From: an uncultured bacterium
Lineage (GTDB): Bacteria; Verrucomicrobiota; Kiritimatiellia; RFP12; UBA1067
Assembly: GCA_902779075.1 (NCBI GenBank)
Contig: CACZAK010000071.1
Location: forward strand, 1-40,540
Direction of reading: 5' to 3'
Length of the DNA stretch: 40,540 nucleotides
Part shown: positions 25,057 to 34,834 of the stretch, one piece after another
Layout: each line of letters starts with the position of its first letter
Position numbering within the stretch: position 1 is the first letter of the stretch
The notes under the pieces: generated by a model
Databases searched by the model: none
The model's input: the letters and a program-made list of their open reading frames with translations, nothing else
What the model was told of the DNA's origin: nothing
Position numbers and translations under genes: made by a program

Positions 25057-27013
25057 TTTTTTTGCTCCTTACTGTTCCAATTCCCGTGTCACGATCGATC
25101 TTTCGCTCCAGCGCCCTTTCCAGCGCCACCTTGGTCCCGACGATCACCGCCCGCTTCTTCGCGCGCGTGATGCCCGTATAGACGATCTGCCGGTTGAGAA
25201 GCGGATGTTCCTTGTCGTCGGGCAGCACCACCATCACGTTCCCGAACTCTGACCCCTGGCTCTTGTGTACAGTCATCGCGTACGCGAGCTCATGCTCGGG
25301 CAGTTTCGAAACCGGGCAGCAGACTACGCTCTCCCCGCGCGGGAAGAGCACGCAAACTCCCCGATTCGGCGTCTTGACGGTCACGCCCACATCGCCGTTG
25401 AAGAGGTTGAGCGAACGCGTGTTCACCGTAACGATCACGGGTATCCCGCAGTCCACGAGCGGCTGGGCCGGATTGCGTCCCAGCCGTTCCTTCAGAAGCA
25501 GCTCGTTCACATGCTGGACGCCGAACGCCCCCTTGCGCACGACGGTCAGGATTCGCGAAGCATCCAACACCTCAAATAGCTTGCGTGCAGCCTCTGAACA
25601 CGTTCCGTCGAAAGCTTCATCGCCGTCCTTGATTCCGCGCGCCGCATCCACGAGCGCGCCGTCCTTGCCAAGTCCATGCGTCTGTGCCCATTCGCGAAGG
25701 AGACTGTCCAACTTCTGTGACAATCCTTCTCCTGACAGCTCATACCAGAAACAGCCGTTCTTGGATTCGGGACTTGAAAGCGTACTCGTCCAGGCTGCGC
25801 CGGGAACCGGAAGACGAGACTCCGGCGACATGATGGCATCTGACTTGCCCGCGTTGAACTCTTCCGCGCAAACCTTCAATCTGCCGGTAAACCGGTGGGA
25901 TTCCGTCAGCTCGGGGAATGCGCTCTCGTGCCCCTTCTTTCCCCACAGCATCAGGTCGCCGAGAACGGCACCCGCCTCCACGGACGGCAGCTGGTTTTTG
26001 TCCCCCAAAAGCACCAGACGGCAATCCTTGCGCAAGGCGCCCAGCAAAGACCGCATCAGAAGAAGATCGACCATCGAGCATTCGTCCACGACGACAAGCC
26101 GGTGCGGAAGCGGATTCTGCTCGTTGTACTTCCACTTGGGCCCATATCCCCCCAGAAGCGAATGCGCCGTCGTTCCCGTAAGCGTGGCAATCTCATTGCA
26201 GGCCTCGGCGTCGTCGCCCAGGGCCGTTTCGCATTGCTTGCGGAGCGCCTCCCCCATGCGCTGGCCGGCTCGGCCTGTCGGCGCGGCCAATACGACGTCC
26301 GCCACCTTGAGTCCGATTTTCTGGATCAGCGCGCGCAGAATCGAACAGACGATCGTCGTCTTGCCCGTGCCAGGGCCGCCCGTGATGACGGTCAGGTTGT
26401 TTTCCACGGCGGCGCGCACGGCCCGCTGCTGTTCGTCTCCGAGCGAATACTCCCCCGCCCCGTCGCCTGTGGAGTACCTGACAACCGCCTGCAGTTCTTC
26501 GCCGGAAAGGCTATCCCCGCTCCCGCTCAGCCGATCTTTGATCATCTGCGAAATCTGCGTCACGGCATCTCCGTACCGGACGAAATACCAAAACCCGGTC
26601 GAGTCCTGTTTGACGACGTCGTCCTTCAAACTGCTTGCCGCCTCCACCGCCGCAGACCACATTCCGGCGACCTCGGCGCCAAATGCATCCAAGTCCGTTT
26701 TGTCCGCATCGTCCGCATTGCGGCGGCAGGCGTCGACCAGCAGCTTGCCGTTCTTGTTCTCCTCCCGCGAAAGATTGAACGCCGTGTTGCCGTCACGCAA
26801 GGACACAAACATCCCCGCAAGGAACAAATAGGCATGCGCGCCAACGCGGCCTTTCCGTCCGACGATGTCGCGCGCCGTCTGGAGTTCGCCCAGCGACACC
26901 GCACGTGACGCCAAGAGCCGCGCCAACACCTTGCGCACGGACTCACATGCCGGATCACTCCCGTCGGGCATCTCAAATGACTTCAGTCGCCAGAATGCCT
27001 CATCAAGCTCCAT
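25043..27013 (-). CDS. recD: Exodeoxyribonuclease V subunit alpha RecD
   Basis: The 656-residue SF1B helicase is the 5'-3' motor of RecBCD. Motifs: Walker A GGPGTGKTT (212-220), VVDECSMVD, LLGDKNQLPSVEAGAVLGDL, and the C-terminal VHKSQGSEF and YTGITRAK. An N-terminal helical domain for RecBC contact precedes the motor. I use the ATG at 27013, which shares one base with the recB stop (TGATG); GTG 27016 is the alternative. The 3' end runs 14 bases into the next gene. Confidence 0.94.
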   Translation of the reverse strand: MELDEAFWRLKSFEMPDGSDPACESVRKVLARLLASRAVSLGELQTARDIVGRKGRVGAHAYLFLAGMFVSLRDGNTAFNLSREENKNGKLLVDACRRNADDADKTDLDAFGAEVAGMWSAAVEAASSLKDDVVKQDSTGFWYFVRYGDAVTQISQMIKDRLSGSGDSLSGEELQAVVRYSTGDGAGEYSLGDEQQRAVRAAVENNLTVITGGPGTGKTTIVCSILRALIQKIGLKVADVVLAAPTGRAGQRMGEALRKQCETALGDDAEACNEIATLTGTTAHSLLGGYGPKWKYNEQNPLPHRLVVVDECSMVDLLLMRSLLGALRKDCRLVLLGDKNQLPSVEAGAVLGDLMLWGKKGHESAFPELTESHRFTGRLKVCAEEFNAGKSDAIMSPESRLPVPGAAWTSTLSSPESKNGCFWYELSGEGLSQKLDSLLREWAQTHGLGKDGALVDAARGIKDGDEAFDGTCSEAARKLFEVLDASRILTVVRKGAFGVQHVNELLLKERLGRNPAQPLVDCGIPVIVTVNTRSLNLFNGDVGVTVKTPNRGVCVLFPRGESVVCCPVSKLPEHELAYAMTVHKSQGSEFGNVMVVLPDDKEHPLLNRQIVYTGITRAKKRAVIVGTKVALERALERKIDRDTGIGTVRSKKNEEE

Positions 27014-30000
27014 CACTCGGCCTCCTTCCTGCCGACGAAATAGCCCATTTTCGAGATCTCATCCCGGAAAGCGTCGAGGGACGGCGCGTCATACTCCTGC
27101 GCGAACACGCCGCTCCTCTCGCCGACTTCCCCGCCACGCACGAACAGATACGCGACGCCGCCCAATTTGAGGCCGCGCGGCTTCAACCATTCAGAGGCGG
27201 CGAGCGAATATATTTTGTACTGAAGATGATACCCCTCTTCGTCCATTTTTCCATTGACCGAGGCCTCGCCGTAGTCGGGGAGAGAATTCGTCTTCCAGTC
27301 CAGAACAAATACCTTCTTGTCTTTCCTGACCAAAAGGTCGATCTTACCGTTCAAGGCACCATCCCGGTCCGTCGGCAGATCGACCAGGCACTTCTGTTCG
27401 GACACGACGAACTCCACCTCCGCAAGACGATTCTCCTTCGAGATGTCCTTGAGAAGGAACTCCTTCGTCTTGCCAATCTTGATCGGCGTCTTCAGCGCAT
27501 TCTGGACCATGCGCAGAAGCACCTTCTCCGTTGATTCCCCGCTACTTTTGTCGCCCGTGCGGTTCGCGAGGGAATACTTGCGCATTACCTTGCGTATCAA
27601 CTCCATCAAGGGAGAGTCCTCTTTCTTCATCTTCTCGTCGCATGCCGTCGTAAAATCAACCCCGTCCTTCCGGGCGTCGTTCTTGCACAGAACCTCCATG
27701 ATTTCATGGAAGGTGTTTCCCGACACCTTTCCGCGCGGGAGAAGCGTCTTCGCCTTGACCGTCGGATCGTCTGGTTCGGGATCCGGACCGGGACCGCTTT
27801 CGGTCGTAACCTTCTTTTCCCCAACATTGGCGGGAGGGGTTCCGCCCTGTGGAATGTACGTGAATGAATCCCAATGGAAGCGGCGGCTCTTGATACCGGG
27901 AATGGACAGCCCCTCAAACGGTTGCCGCGACAATGATACGCGCCCCAACCCGTTTCCAGATGATACCTCCACCTGCGCGTTCTGCGACGAACGTTCAGGC
28001 GCAAAGGCTGAATCTTCCCTCCCCTTGAAATAGACCTGAATCGCCCGGCCGAGAAATCCCCTCGTTTGACGGGGATCGGCACCAACAAGCAAAGCGGAGT
28101 CCTTACTTCCGAGGCCAGCCCCTTGAACATCCCCGTCCCAATTCCACGCTCGCGCCGACCAGGGCAGGTAAAGACGGTATCCCGCGCGTGTAATGGCCAC
28201 GTAAAGGAGCCGGCGACGCTCCTCCAAGGCCGCAGGTTCATCCTCCTTGGGCGTCCCCTTCGCGATCTGCTTCGAGAAACCGTACGCGACGAAAACGATT
28301 GGGAACTCCAATCCCTTCGAAGCGTGCATGGTCATGATCTGCACCCGGTCCGCCTCGCTCTCCTTCCTGAACAGAGGCCCGTCGTCGCCGGCCGCCACGT
28401 CGTTCTTGCGCCACTCTCGCAGGACTGCCGCGAATTCAGACGCGCTGCCAGCGATCCCGCCCATCTCGGACAGCAAGGCGTCGAAGATCTGACGAACCGC
28501 CGCACGCGTGCGGTTGAACGCGCAAAGATCGCCGGAAGGATTCGCCAGGGCGGTACACGGATCGGACATCACGCGCTCGAACAGCTTATTCCACTCCTTG
28601 TCGGCCGCAAACTTCTGTAGGTCTTCGATGAACGCGTCGAATGCCGCGTCGTCTGCCTGCGAAAGATGCGACAACCTGGACGGATGGACGCCGAAAATCG
28701 GCGACAACAACAGCGCCGCACGGTTCCCGCTTCCGCTGGGACGCGCCAGATAGTCCAACAGCGCAAGAACGCCCTCCGCCTCGGGCGATTGGTAAAGTCC
28801 CTGCTGCTTGTACTGTCCGTACGGGATTCCATACTTGGCCAGAATCCGCCGCACGACGCCGGCATCGGCGTTCGTCGCGACCAAGACGCACATGTCGCCG
28901 TATGAAAACGTCGTCTTCTCCTCGCCGTGCTCTTTCCGGATCCACGGTGCCGGATTCAGGCTCTTGAGATAAAGCATCTCGCGGGCCGCACGTTCCATGA
29001 ACTCCGGAAGGCAGGCGGCCTTGTTGCCGAATCGTATGCCCAACTTGCTTGACGTCGGCACGACCTTGGACGGCATCGATTCAAGGAGCAGGACTGGCGT
29101 TCCCGTACCTTCGGGCGCCTGGAGACCCGCGAACTTCTCGTTGCCCTCGGGATAGGATACATCCTCGTAGGTTATCCCTTCGCCCGCATCGCCATCCTTG
29201 AACCAATCGGAGCCAGGCTTTTCAGCACCTTCAACCGGTGCCTCACCATGTGGAGCATCACGGAAGAATATGTTAAAAGCCTCGACGAGCGATTTCTTTG
29301 AGCGGTATGTCTTTCCAAGCGTTTTCTGCTGGCCGATCTGATTTCTCGCCGAACAATACACCTTGACGTCCGCGCCGCGGAAGGAATAGATTGCCTGCTT
29401 GGGATCGCCGACCACGAGGAGAAATCCCGGCTTCTCCCCCGCAATCTGATTCACCTTGCTTGAAAACAAGGTTCGGAAGATATCCCATTGGTGCTGGTCC
29501 GTGTCCTGGAACTCGTCCACGAGCGCAACGCGATACCGTCTGCGGATCGAGTCAAAGAAGCGCCGCTGCGCCAGTTTCTCGCCTTCGTCCTGCGGCGTTC
29601 GCGCCACGACCTCGGCCGCCCGCAGCACCATGTCGTCGAAGGTCAGCAGTGCCGCCGTCTTCTTCAGATCCAGGAATCGCAGCATTGCGAGTTCTGACAG
29701 CTTGAGAAGCAACTCTTTCTGCCTGATGGCCTGTGTTCCGTTCTTGGTCTTTTTCGCGGAGATCGCAGCTTCCATCGCCTTGCGCGACTTTTCATACCCC
29801 GAGCTGCCGATCATGTCCTGGACTTTTTTGACAAGGTCGGAGACCGACTTGATCTTGACATCCTTCAGAACCTCGTACAGCCGACCCTGATACTCACCGC
29901 TGAAGGACTCGCTTCCCAGCGCCTCCAAGACGGCCTTGTGCGCCAGGGCCTTGCTGTCGCTGCCGATTTCGCTTTTCATCGGCACGCCGTTCTCGAAGGC

Positions 30001-30315
30001 GTATTCGGACAGTAACTGGCGGCAGAACGAGTGGATCGTGCAGATCGTCATCTCGTCGAAGTTCGCGGGGAGCTTGCCGGCCGCATCCAACGCCTTGCGA
30101 ATGCGGTTCTTCAGCTCGCCTGCGGCCTTCTCGGTGAACGTGACGAGGAGGATGCCCGTCGCATCGTATTTCTTTTCCTGCACGAGCTTCAGCACAATGC
30201 TCTCAAGTGCGTACGTCTTGCCAGTGCCGGCAGACGCCTCAATCAAGGCATCGTGCTCGTAGTCAAGCTGATTCCACACATACTGCGGATTCGTCAAACG
30301 ATCGTCATCGGCCAT
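27013..30315 (-). CDS. recB: Exodeoxyribonuclease V subunit beta RecB
   Basis: The 1100-residue protein has an SF1A helicase and a C-terminal nuclease. Walker A is ASAGTGKT (27-34), motif II is VDEFQDTDQHQW, and the helicase end has MTMHASKGLEFPIVF and LLYVAITRA. The nuclease site is D993 in GKIDLL, then D1006 and K1008 in DWKTN, followed by the conserved QYKIY. All catalytic residues are present, so it should degrade and process double-strand ends. The ATG at 30315 has GGAGG 6 bases upstream, inside the end of recC; an upstream in-frame start is not needed. Confidence 0.95.
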   Translation of the reverse strand: MADDDRLTNPQYVWNQLDYEHDALIEASAGTGKTYALESIVLKLVQEKKYDATGILLVTFTEKAAGELKNRIRKALDAAGKLPANFDEMTICTIHSFCRQLLSEYAFENGVPMKSEIGSDSKALAHKAVLEALGSESFSGEYQGRLYEVLKDVKIKSVSDLVKKVQDMIGSSGYEKSRKAMEAAISAKKTKNGTQAIRQKELLLKLSELAMLRFLDLKKTAALLTFDDMVLRAAEVVARTPQDEGEKLAQRRFFDSIRRRYRVALVDEFQDTDQHQWDIFRTLFSSKVNQIAGEKPGFLLVVGDPKQAIYSFRGADVKVYCSARNQIGQQKTLGKTYRSKKSLVEAFNIFFRDAPHGEAPVEGAEKPGSDWFKDGDAGEGITYEDVSYPEGNEKFAGLQAPEGTGTPVLLLESMPSKVVPTSSKLGIRFGNKAACLPEFMERAAREMLYLKSLNPAPWIRKEHGEEKTTFSYGDMCVLVATNADAGVVRRILAKYGIPYGQYKQQGLYQSPEAEGVLALLDYLARPSGSGNRAALLLSPIFGVHPSRLSHLSQADDAAFDAFIEDLQKFAADKEWNKLFERVMSDPCTALANPSGDLCAFNRTRAAVRQIFDALLSEMGGIAGSASEFAAVLREWRKNDVAAGDDGPLFRKESEADRVQIMTMHASKGLEFPIVFVAYGFSKQIAKGTPKEDEPAALEERRRLLYVAITRAGYRLYLPWSARAWNWDGDVQGAGLGSKDSALLVGADPRQTRGFLGRAIQVYFKGREDSAFAPERSSQNAQVEVSSGNGLGRVSLSRQPFEGLSIPGIKSRRFHWDSFTYIPQGGTPPANVGEKKVTTESGPGPDPEPDDPTVKAKTLLPRGKVSGNTFHEIMEVLCKNDARKDGVDFTTACDEKMKKEDSPLMELIRKVMRKYSLANRTGDKSSGESTEKVLLRMVQNALKTPIKIGKTKEFLLKDISKENRLAEVEFVVSEQKCLVDLPTDRDGALNGKIDLLVRKDKKVFVLDWKTNSLPDYGEASVNGKMDEEGYHLQYKIYSLAASEWLKPRGLKLGGVAYLFVRGGEVGERSGVFAQEYDAPSLDAFRDEISKMGYFVGRKEAE

Positions 30316-30316
30316 C

Positions 30317-33300
30317 TTACGCCTCCTCCGTTTCACGCTGCAGGCCCTCTCTGTTTCCTGACATAGGCAACTTATGTAGATTCTCGAAACGCCTCTTGAC
30401 TTCCGCTACGTCCGCCTCGTCTGGCATCCGGCTCCACGCCTTCATCGTCTCTCCAATGACAAGTTCGTTATTGAAGGAACTATCCTTGTTCCCGAAATCG
30501 TCATCGGATGCAAACTCCAGCGCGTGCCACTCTTCTGGCGATTCGGGGAAGCCTCCGCGTATCTTCTCTTTCTTCTTTGCCTGGATGATCGCCTCGACAA
30601 GATCGGAATACCCGTAGTCGAGATAGAATCCGTCATCATCGGCAGAATCCAGAAACGCCAGATACGCATCCGCAAGCCCGTCAATGTAGGCTCTGGCCTT
30701 ATCCGGCGTGACACTCCAATTCCACGCGTTGGACAGCAGCTGCTGGATATCGGCAATTCCAACCCGCAGCGAATAGGTTTTGTCATCGTCTTTTCCAGCC
30801 ACCATCATCAGCCACGTCACAAACGGCTCCAGCACGGCCTTGGGCGGGAATTTTGCAGGGGCGACGTTGTTCCCAGTTCGCTTGTCACCGCAGTTGTTGA
30901 ACACAAGCGCGTAGCTCGTCGTTCCATCCTGCGACAGCCCCCATCCAGATGTCTGCCCCGTGTAGAGCCTTTCATCTCGTTTAAGCTCTTCCTTTTTGCC
31001 ATTCCGTAGAGGCAATACGATCCGTACCGGATCCGGTTTTGTGCCATCGCCAGGAAGAAATTCGTCGGCGAAGGCCTTAAGCTCACCGAGGGCACCGGCC
31101 TTATCCAGAAAATCGGCCTCAGCCTTCTTGAGCGAATAGTCGCCCAGCAAACTGTCGGATTCGGGGACGTGCCCTCTGTCGGAAAGAAACCGATAGACGC
31201 CCTTGACATCGGTTGCATTGGGGTTCTCATCCGGCACAGCGTCCAATACAGCCTGCTGGAATTGCCACGTCAACGGGCCGGACGTGAGTTCAAGCGGGGC
31301 GTCGGGGTCGATTGACTCGTCGCGATGCCCCTCGATGCCGATTCCATGGTGCCGACGCAGAACCGCCTTCAGCGGAGACTCGAGGAACTCGGCCAGCTCC
31401 TTCGCCGAGAGCGTCTGGCGCGGCGTTTCGCCAGAATCGGTTTTTGCAGCTGCAGAAGGATGTTCGTCCCTCGGCGGCACGTTCTCCGGCGCAGTCGGCC
31501 ACTGGTCTTTCTGCGCTTCAATCTGATGGGCGATTCCGCGTTCGACATTTGAGTAGGTCGGAATGATTCCGGCGAACCATTCATTCTCCCATCCAATCGG
31601 CGCAACGGGATTCTCCTCGAGCTTTTTATCAGGTTCACCGCGCTCGAGAAGCGGCAGTTTCACTTCCTTGAATTTTTGGTCCTTGGGAAGAACGCCCTTC
31701 TCGACAAACGTTTTCAATTCGCAGATCATCCCGGAGGGGAACAGCTCCGCGTCCTTTACGATGTCCTGGCAGGGGTAGGAGAGGACGAGCCTTTCCCTCG
31801 TCGCCATCAGCGTTTCCAGAAAGAGGTACTTCTTCACTTCGGACGGTTTCGTATCGCCAAGCCGCCTCCGCGCCCCGCGGATTTCCAGCGTGGTATCGCT
31901 GTCGCGTCCGGGGAAGAGGCCCTCACCCATCCCCAGCACGAACACCTGCTTGAACGGCACGGGACGCATCGGCTGGAGTCCGGCGATCGTCACGCCGTGC
32001 GTCAGATAGCCACCGTGCTGACACTTAATGCCGCCCACGAACTCCTCCACGGCTTCGACGACGAAGTCCAAGCCTTGAGGTCCCTCTATCTTGTCAAGAG
32101 CGCGGAGAGTCTGGAACAGTTGTCGCCTGACAGACTCCTCAAGCGGCTCATCATTCCCGACGGCAAGGAACTCCCCCGCGATGCGGTGCAGGCTGTCGGC
32201 CCAGTTCTGCCTGTCCGACATGTTCTCCGTCACCTCTGAAGGCGTGCAGCGCAGTTTCAGTTCCGCGAGAGGCGTCAACTCGCGATACAGCATTTCGACG
32301 ACTTCCGAAAACTTCAGCGCCGAATCCTCTCCGCCCTGCCAGACGGGCAGGTCGGGCCGGTCGTCCGCCACCAGTCCCAGCCGGAGACGCGCCAGAGCCT
32401 GATTCCAGGAAACGTTCTGGTGGTGCTTCGCGCCGGTGAACCCGTCAAACGCGCCGATTTCCTGCGCGTATCTCCGCCAATCACCCACGTCCTTCGCGGT
32501 GAACTTCAGCGCTCTCTGCACGCAGGCGTTGTCCAGCACGCCGAACACCGTCTCGCGCGAAAGACCTTCCCGTGCAAGCGACATGAGCGCGCGGAACCCG
32601 GAGAGGTACACGCTGGAATCGGAAGCCGAGGCGTCAATGAGGCCGTATGGAATTTGATCGCGTGCATCGAAGACGGACTCGATCACCGGACGGTATGTCG
32701 CCATGTTCGGAACAAGCACGGCGATGTCGGAAAACGAACAGTCCCCCCACGGACGATCCCCGCTCCCCTCCGGCTTCCAGACAGCGCCGAGAATCGCGTT
32801 GTAGACCATCTCGACCTCACGGCGGATTCCTGGCGCGCCGACAATCTGGATAGATGCGTCCTGCGTCTCCATCGCACCGATGTCTTCGGTCCGTTTCCGA
32901 ATGGATGCCTGTACTATCTCCAGCATCGTGGATCCCGTGCGCTCTGGGTTCTTGGAGATGTCCCGCCATTCGAATTCAATGGGGCTCCCGTTGTTTCCGT
33001 TTGCCTCCTCGAGATCGACCAGGAGGCGCAGCGTCTCGCGCCCGGCGACGCCCCATTTGCGGAGAAGCTCGTTTTCGATGTCATCGACATCCGTGTCGGC
33101 GTCCTTTGTCTCACAAAGCCGCTGCAACATTTTCTTCTCGTTGTCCGTCTCCACATCTCCCCAGTATTCGAGGCAGACGTTGTTGTGATAGACTACGACA
33201 TCGTTCGTCTTCGCCAGCCAGTGGAGTATCTTCGCCTGAAGCGATGAAAGCGTCGAGATTCCGAAAATGTAGATCGGACGCTCCGCAGCGCATGGCTGTA

Positions 33301-33931
33301 CCTTGCTCGCCCTTTCGAAAAGCTGGCGCAGGGAGAGGTTGTCCCCGTCTGGAGGAAATACGCCCTTCTCGCCAAAGAGCCTCCGAGCGAGCGCCGCCTC
33401 GGCAATCTCCGTGGGATCCTTGATGTCGGCTGCCCGTATTTCATCAAGCCACTTACTGACAATCTCCTCGCGGTGGACTTCATATTTGTCCAACAGATCG
33501 GCAAGTTTCACGGCGAGCTGCCACGCCATGCGTGCCTTGCTTCGCGTGTCTATCTTGAGCGGCCCGGCATCTCCTTCGGCGATGTATCGGCGAAACGGTG
33601 CCAGCTTTTCATCGTCGTCCTTCAGCAAGATCGACATGATGGCGTTCGCGTATGCGTTCATCGGCAGAAGCTGCGGACGACGCTCTCCACCCACGCTCTC
33701 GCTCAGCAAGCCAAAGAGCCGTTGCTCGATGAACGGGAACTCCACCCCCATGCAAAGCGACGGAGAATCCGCAAACACGCGGATCTGCAGCCACTTGGCG
33801 ATGTTGGTGTTAGGCACAACCACCTGCGAGAACTCGAACGATTTGTCCTTCGCCCGCTCCGTCAACAATCGCTCCTTCAAATCTGCCGCCAGATCCTCGA
33901 TCCTGTCGCTATAGTAGATCCTCAATGCCAT
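30317..33931 (-). CDS. recC: Exodeoxyribonuclease V subunit gamma RecC
   Basis: The 1204-residue protein matches RecC: ALRIYYSDRIEDL opens it, VVPNTNIAKWLQ and FPFIEQRLF follow, and LQPMRPVPFKQVFVLGMGEGLFPGRD is in the centre. RecC is a dead helicase-nuclease that splits the strands and, in E. coli, recognises Chi. The Chi sequence used here cannot be inferred. ATG 33931 is preferred over ATG 33937 because GAGGAG is 9 bases upstream of it. The gene follows a 33-residue fragment frame whose stop is the TGA just after that GAGGAG. The gene order recC-recB-recD on one strand indicates one operon. Confidence 0.94.
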   Translation of the reverse strand: MALRIYYSDRIEDLAADLKERLLTERAKDKSFEFSQVVVPNTNIAKWLQIRVFADSPSLCMGVEFPFIEQRLFGLLSESVGGERRPQLLPMNAYANAIMSILLKDDDEKLAPFRRYIAEGDAGPLKIDTRSKARMAWQLAVKLADLLDKYEVHREEIVSKWLDEIRAADIKDPTEIAEAALARRLFGEKGVFPPDGDNLSLRQLFERASKVQPCAAERPIYIFGISTLSSLQAKILHWLAKTNDVVVYHNNVCLEYWGDVETDNEKKMLQRLCETKDADTDVDDIENELLRKWGVAGRETLRLLVDLEEANGNNGSPIEFEWRDISKNPERTGSTMLEIVQASIRKRTEDIGAMETQDASIQIVGAPGIRREVEMVYNAILGAVWKPEGSGDRPWGDCSFSDIAVLVPNMATYRPVIESVFDARDQIPYGLIDASASDSSVYLSGFRALMSLAREGLSRETVFGVLDNACVQRALKFTAKDVGDWRRYAQEIGAFDGFTGAKHHQNVSWNQALARLRLGLVADDRPDLPVWQGGEDSALKFSEVVEMLYRELTPLAELKLRCTPSEVTENMSDRQNWADSLHRIAGEFLAVGNDEPLEESVRRQLFQTLRALDKIEGPQGLDFVVEAVEEFVGGIKCQHGGYLTHGVTIAGLQPMRPVPFKQVFVLGMGEGLFPGRDSDTTLEIRGARRRLGDTKPSEVKKYLFLETLMATRERLVLSYPCQDIVKDAELFPSGMICELKTFVEKGVLPKDQKFKEVKLPLLERGEPDKKLEENPVAPIGWENEWFAGIIPTYSNVERGIAHQIEAQKDQWPTAPENVPPRDEHPSAAAKTDSGETPRQTLSAKELAEFLESPLKAVLRRHHGIGIEGHRDESIDPDAPLELTSGPLTWQFQQAVLDAVPDENPNATDVKGVYRFLSDRGHVPESDSLLGDYSLKKAEADFLDKAGALGELKAFADEFLPGDGTKPDPVRIVLPLRNGKKEELKRDERLYTGQTSGWGLSQDGTTSYALVFNNCGDKRTGNNVAPAKFPPKAVLEPFVTWLMMVAGKDDDKTYSLRVGIADIQQLLSNAWNWSVTPDKARAYIDGLADAYLAFLDSADDDGFYLDYGYSDLVEAIIQAKKKEKIRGGFPESPEEWHALEFASDDDFGNKDSSFNNELVIGETMKAWSRMPDEADVAEVKRRFENLHKLPMSGNREGLQRETEEA

Positions 33932-33937
33932 GTTCAT

Positions 33938-34039
33938 TCACTCCTCAAAAACGCGTGATGCTCGGCAGCCTTTCAACCACCTGGGCATGTTGTGCTCGTC
34001 CGGGAAGCTCGGCCCCGCGATGTTAAAACATTTCTTCAT
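33938..34039 (-). pseudogene. Remnant of an AAA-ATPase N-terminus, leading into recC
   Basis: The 33-residue frame begins MKKCFNIAGPSFPDEHNMP, which is the N-terminal signature (F-N-x-A-G-P-x-x-P-x-x-H) of a common bacterial AAA-ATPase family of about 400 residues or more. After 18 residues the similarity stops, so the rest has been lost. Its last codons make the GAGGAG used by recC. A TATAAT lies 7 bases before its ATG, so the recCBD transcript would start at or near this fragment. It may now act as a leader peptide. Confidence 0.55.
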
Positions 34040-34046
34040 GGCGCAT

Positions 34047-34076
34047 ATTATACACGATTATCCACCCCCGCCGCAA
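34047..34076 (-). promoter_or_regulatory. Probable recCBD promoter: TTGCGG-18-TATAAT
   Basis: Minus-strand TTGCGG (34071-34076) and TATAAT (34047-34052), spacer 18. It lies inside the 3' end of the repeat-protein gene. The -10 box is 7 bases from the ATG of the leader fragment, so the message would be leaderless at that ATG. Confidence 0.5.
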
Positions 34077-34699
34077 GGTGGATGTCGGTTACTCCACTGT
34101 TTCTCCCCACCACACTCTTCAGCACGCTTTTTCAATAAGTCTTGAAACGGACACTTCTCGGCGAACTGCGGCTGGGCGGAGAGCAACCATCTCCATGCGC
34201 ATTTGTCCAGCTTGTCCCATGAACAGCGGTCTGCGAACTGCGGCTGATCTTCGAGTAGTAGTGCCCAGTCGTATCCCCCCAGCTTGTCCCAGGCACAACG
34301 ATCCGCGAACTGCGGCTGTTCGCAGAGCAGCATCGCCCAGTCACGGCCTTTCAACTTGTCCCACGGACACTTCTCCGCAAACTGCGGCTGCCCGGCGAGA
34401 AAACTCGCCCAGAAGGAAGGCTCGTCACTCTCCTTAAATGCCGGATAGGCTTCGAGTCTGTCTGGGAGGCGTGCGAAGAAGCGTCCCCAATCCCAAGATG
34501 AGAGTTCCCAAGGGCCCTTGGATGTAAAGGCCGGCCGCGCTTCTATGAGGTCGGCCCACTGGTCGCCATCCAGCTCCTGCCAGTCCTCTTCTTCCAGCTC
34601 ATCCGCACGCTCAGGGTGTTCGATGAGCATCTTGACGATTTCCGCACCCGCGTCGTATGGTTCATCGGAGCTGTTTACGGTTGTTTTGTTTTCGTTCAT
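34058..34699 (-). CDS. Tryptophan-rich 24-residue repeat protein (QPQFA type)
   Basis: The 213-residue acidic protein is built from a repeat with consensus DW-x2-LL-x2-QPQFA-(D/E)-(K/R)-C-x-WDKL. Three units are exact 24-mers, beginning at PWDKLKGRDW, AWDKLGGYDW and SWDKLDKCAW. A half-unit follows, and degenerate copies precede (WADLIEARPAF, WGRFFARLPDR, FWASFLAGQPQFA). Such regular amphipathic units probably fold as an alpha solenoid that binds a partner protein. There is no signal peptide or membrane helix. It is 12 bases downstream of a 40-residue frame coupled to the ATPase gene, and its 3' end carries the recCBD promoter. Function unknown. Confidence 0.75.
   Translation of the reverse strand: MNENKTTVNSSDEPYDAGAEIVKMLIEHPERADELEEEDWQELDGDQWADLIEARPAFTSKGPWELSSWDWGRFFARLPDRLEAYPAFKESDEPSFWASFLAGQPQFAEKCPWDKLKGRDWAMLLCEQPQFADRCAWDKLGGYDWALLLEDQPQFADRCSWDKLDKCAWRWLLSAQPQFAEKCPFQDLLKKRAEECGGEKQWSNRHPPCGGGG
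34161..34390 (-). repeat. 72-bp direct repeats within the W-rich repeat gene
   Basis: A 14-base core (plus-strand GCGAACTGCGGCTG, last copy GCAAACTGCGGCTG) recurs at 34161, 34233, 34305 and 34377, exactly 72 bases apart, matching 24-codon protein units. The low divergence suggests recent unit duplication. Confidence 0.9.
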
Positions 34700-34711
34700 T
34701 GCTGTTCTCTA

Positions 34712-34834
34712 TCAGATTTGCATTTGTAATTTGTGAACAATAATCTGATCCCCGTACGCCTTCTTGAACTCGCACAAAAACCGCCTGGCGTCAACCGCCC
34801 ACATCTTCACCTTCACAAAAACATGGCTGCTCAT
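34712..34834 (-). CDS. 40-residue microprotein with EFKK-x-YGDQI motif
   Basis: ATG 34834 shares its A with the TAA stop of the ATPase gene (TAATG), a classic coupled start. The product MSSHVFVKVKMWAVDARRFL continues with CEFKKAYGDQI and ends VHKLQMQI. The segment RFLCEFKKAYGDQI matches RFVGEFKKEYGDQI in the frame at 36276..36437, on the other side of the ATPase gene. It has no membrane segment. It could be a real small partner of the ATPase or a decaying duplicate. Confidence 0.45.
   Translation of the reverse strand: MSSHVFVKVKMWAVDARRFLCEFKKAYGDQIIVHKLQMQI
34742..34783 (-). repeat. 42-bp repeat, copy A
   Basis: This 42-base stretch aligns without gaps to 36363..36404 with 35 identical positions. 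It encodes the shared EFKK-x-YGDQI segment of the two small frames. Confidence 0.8.
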
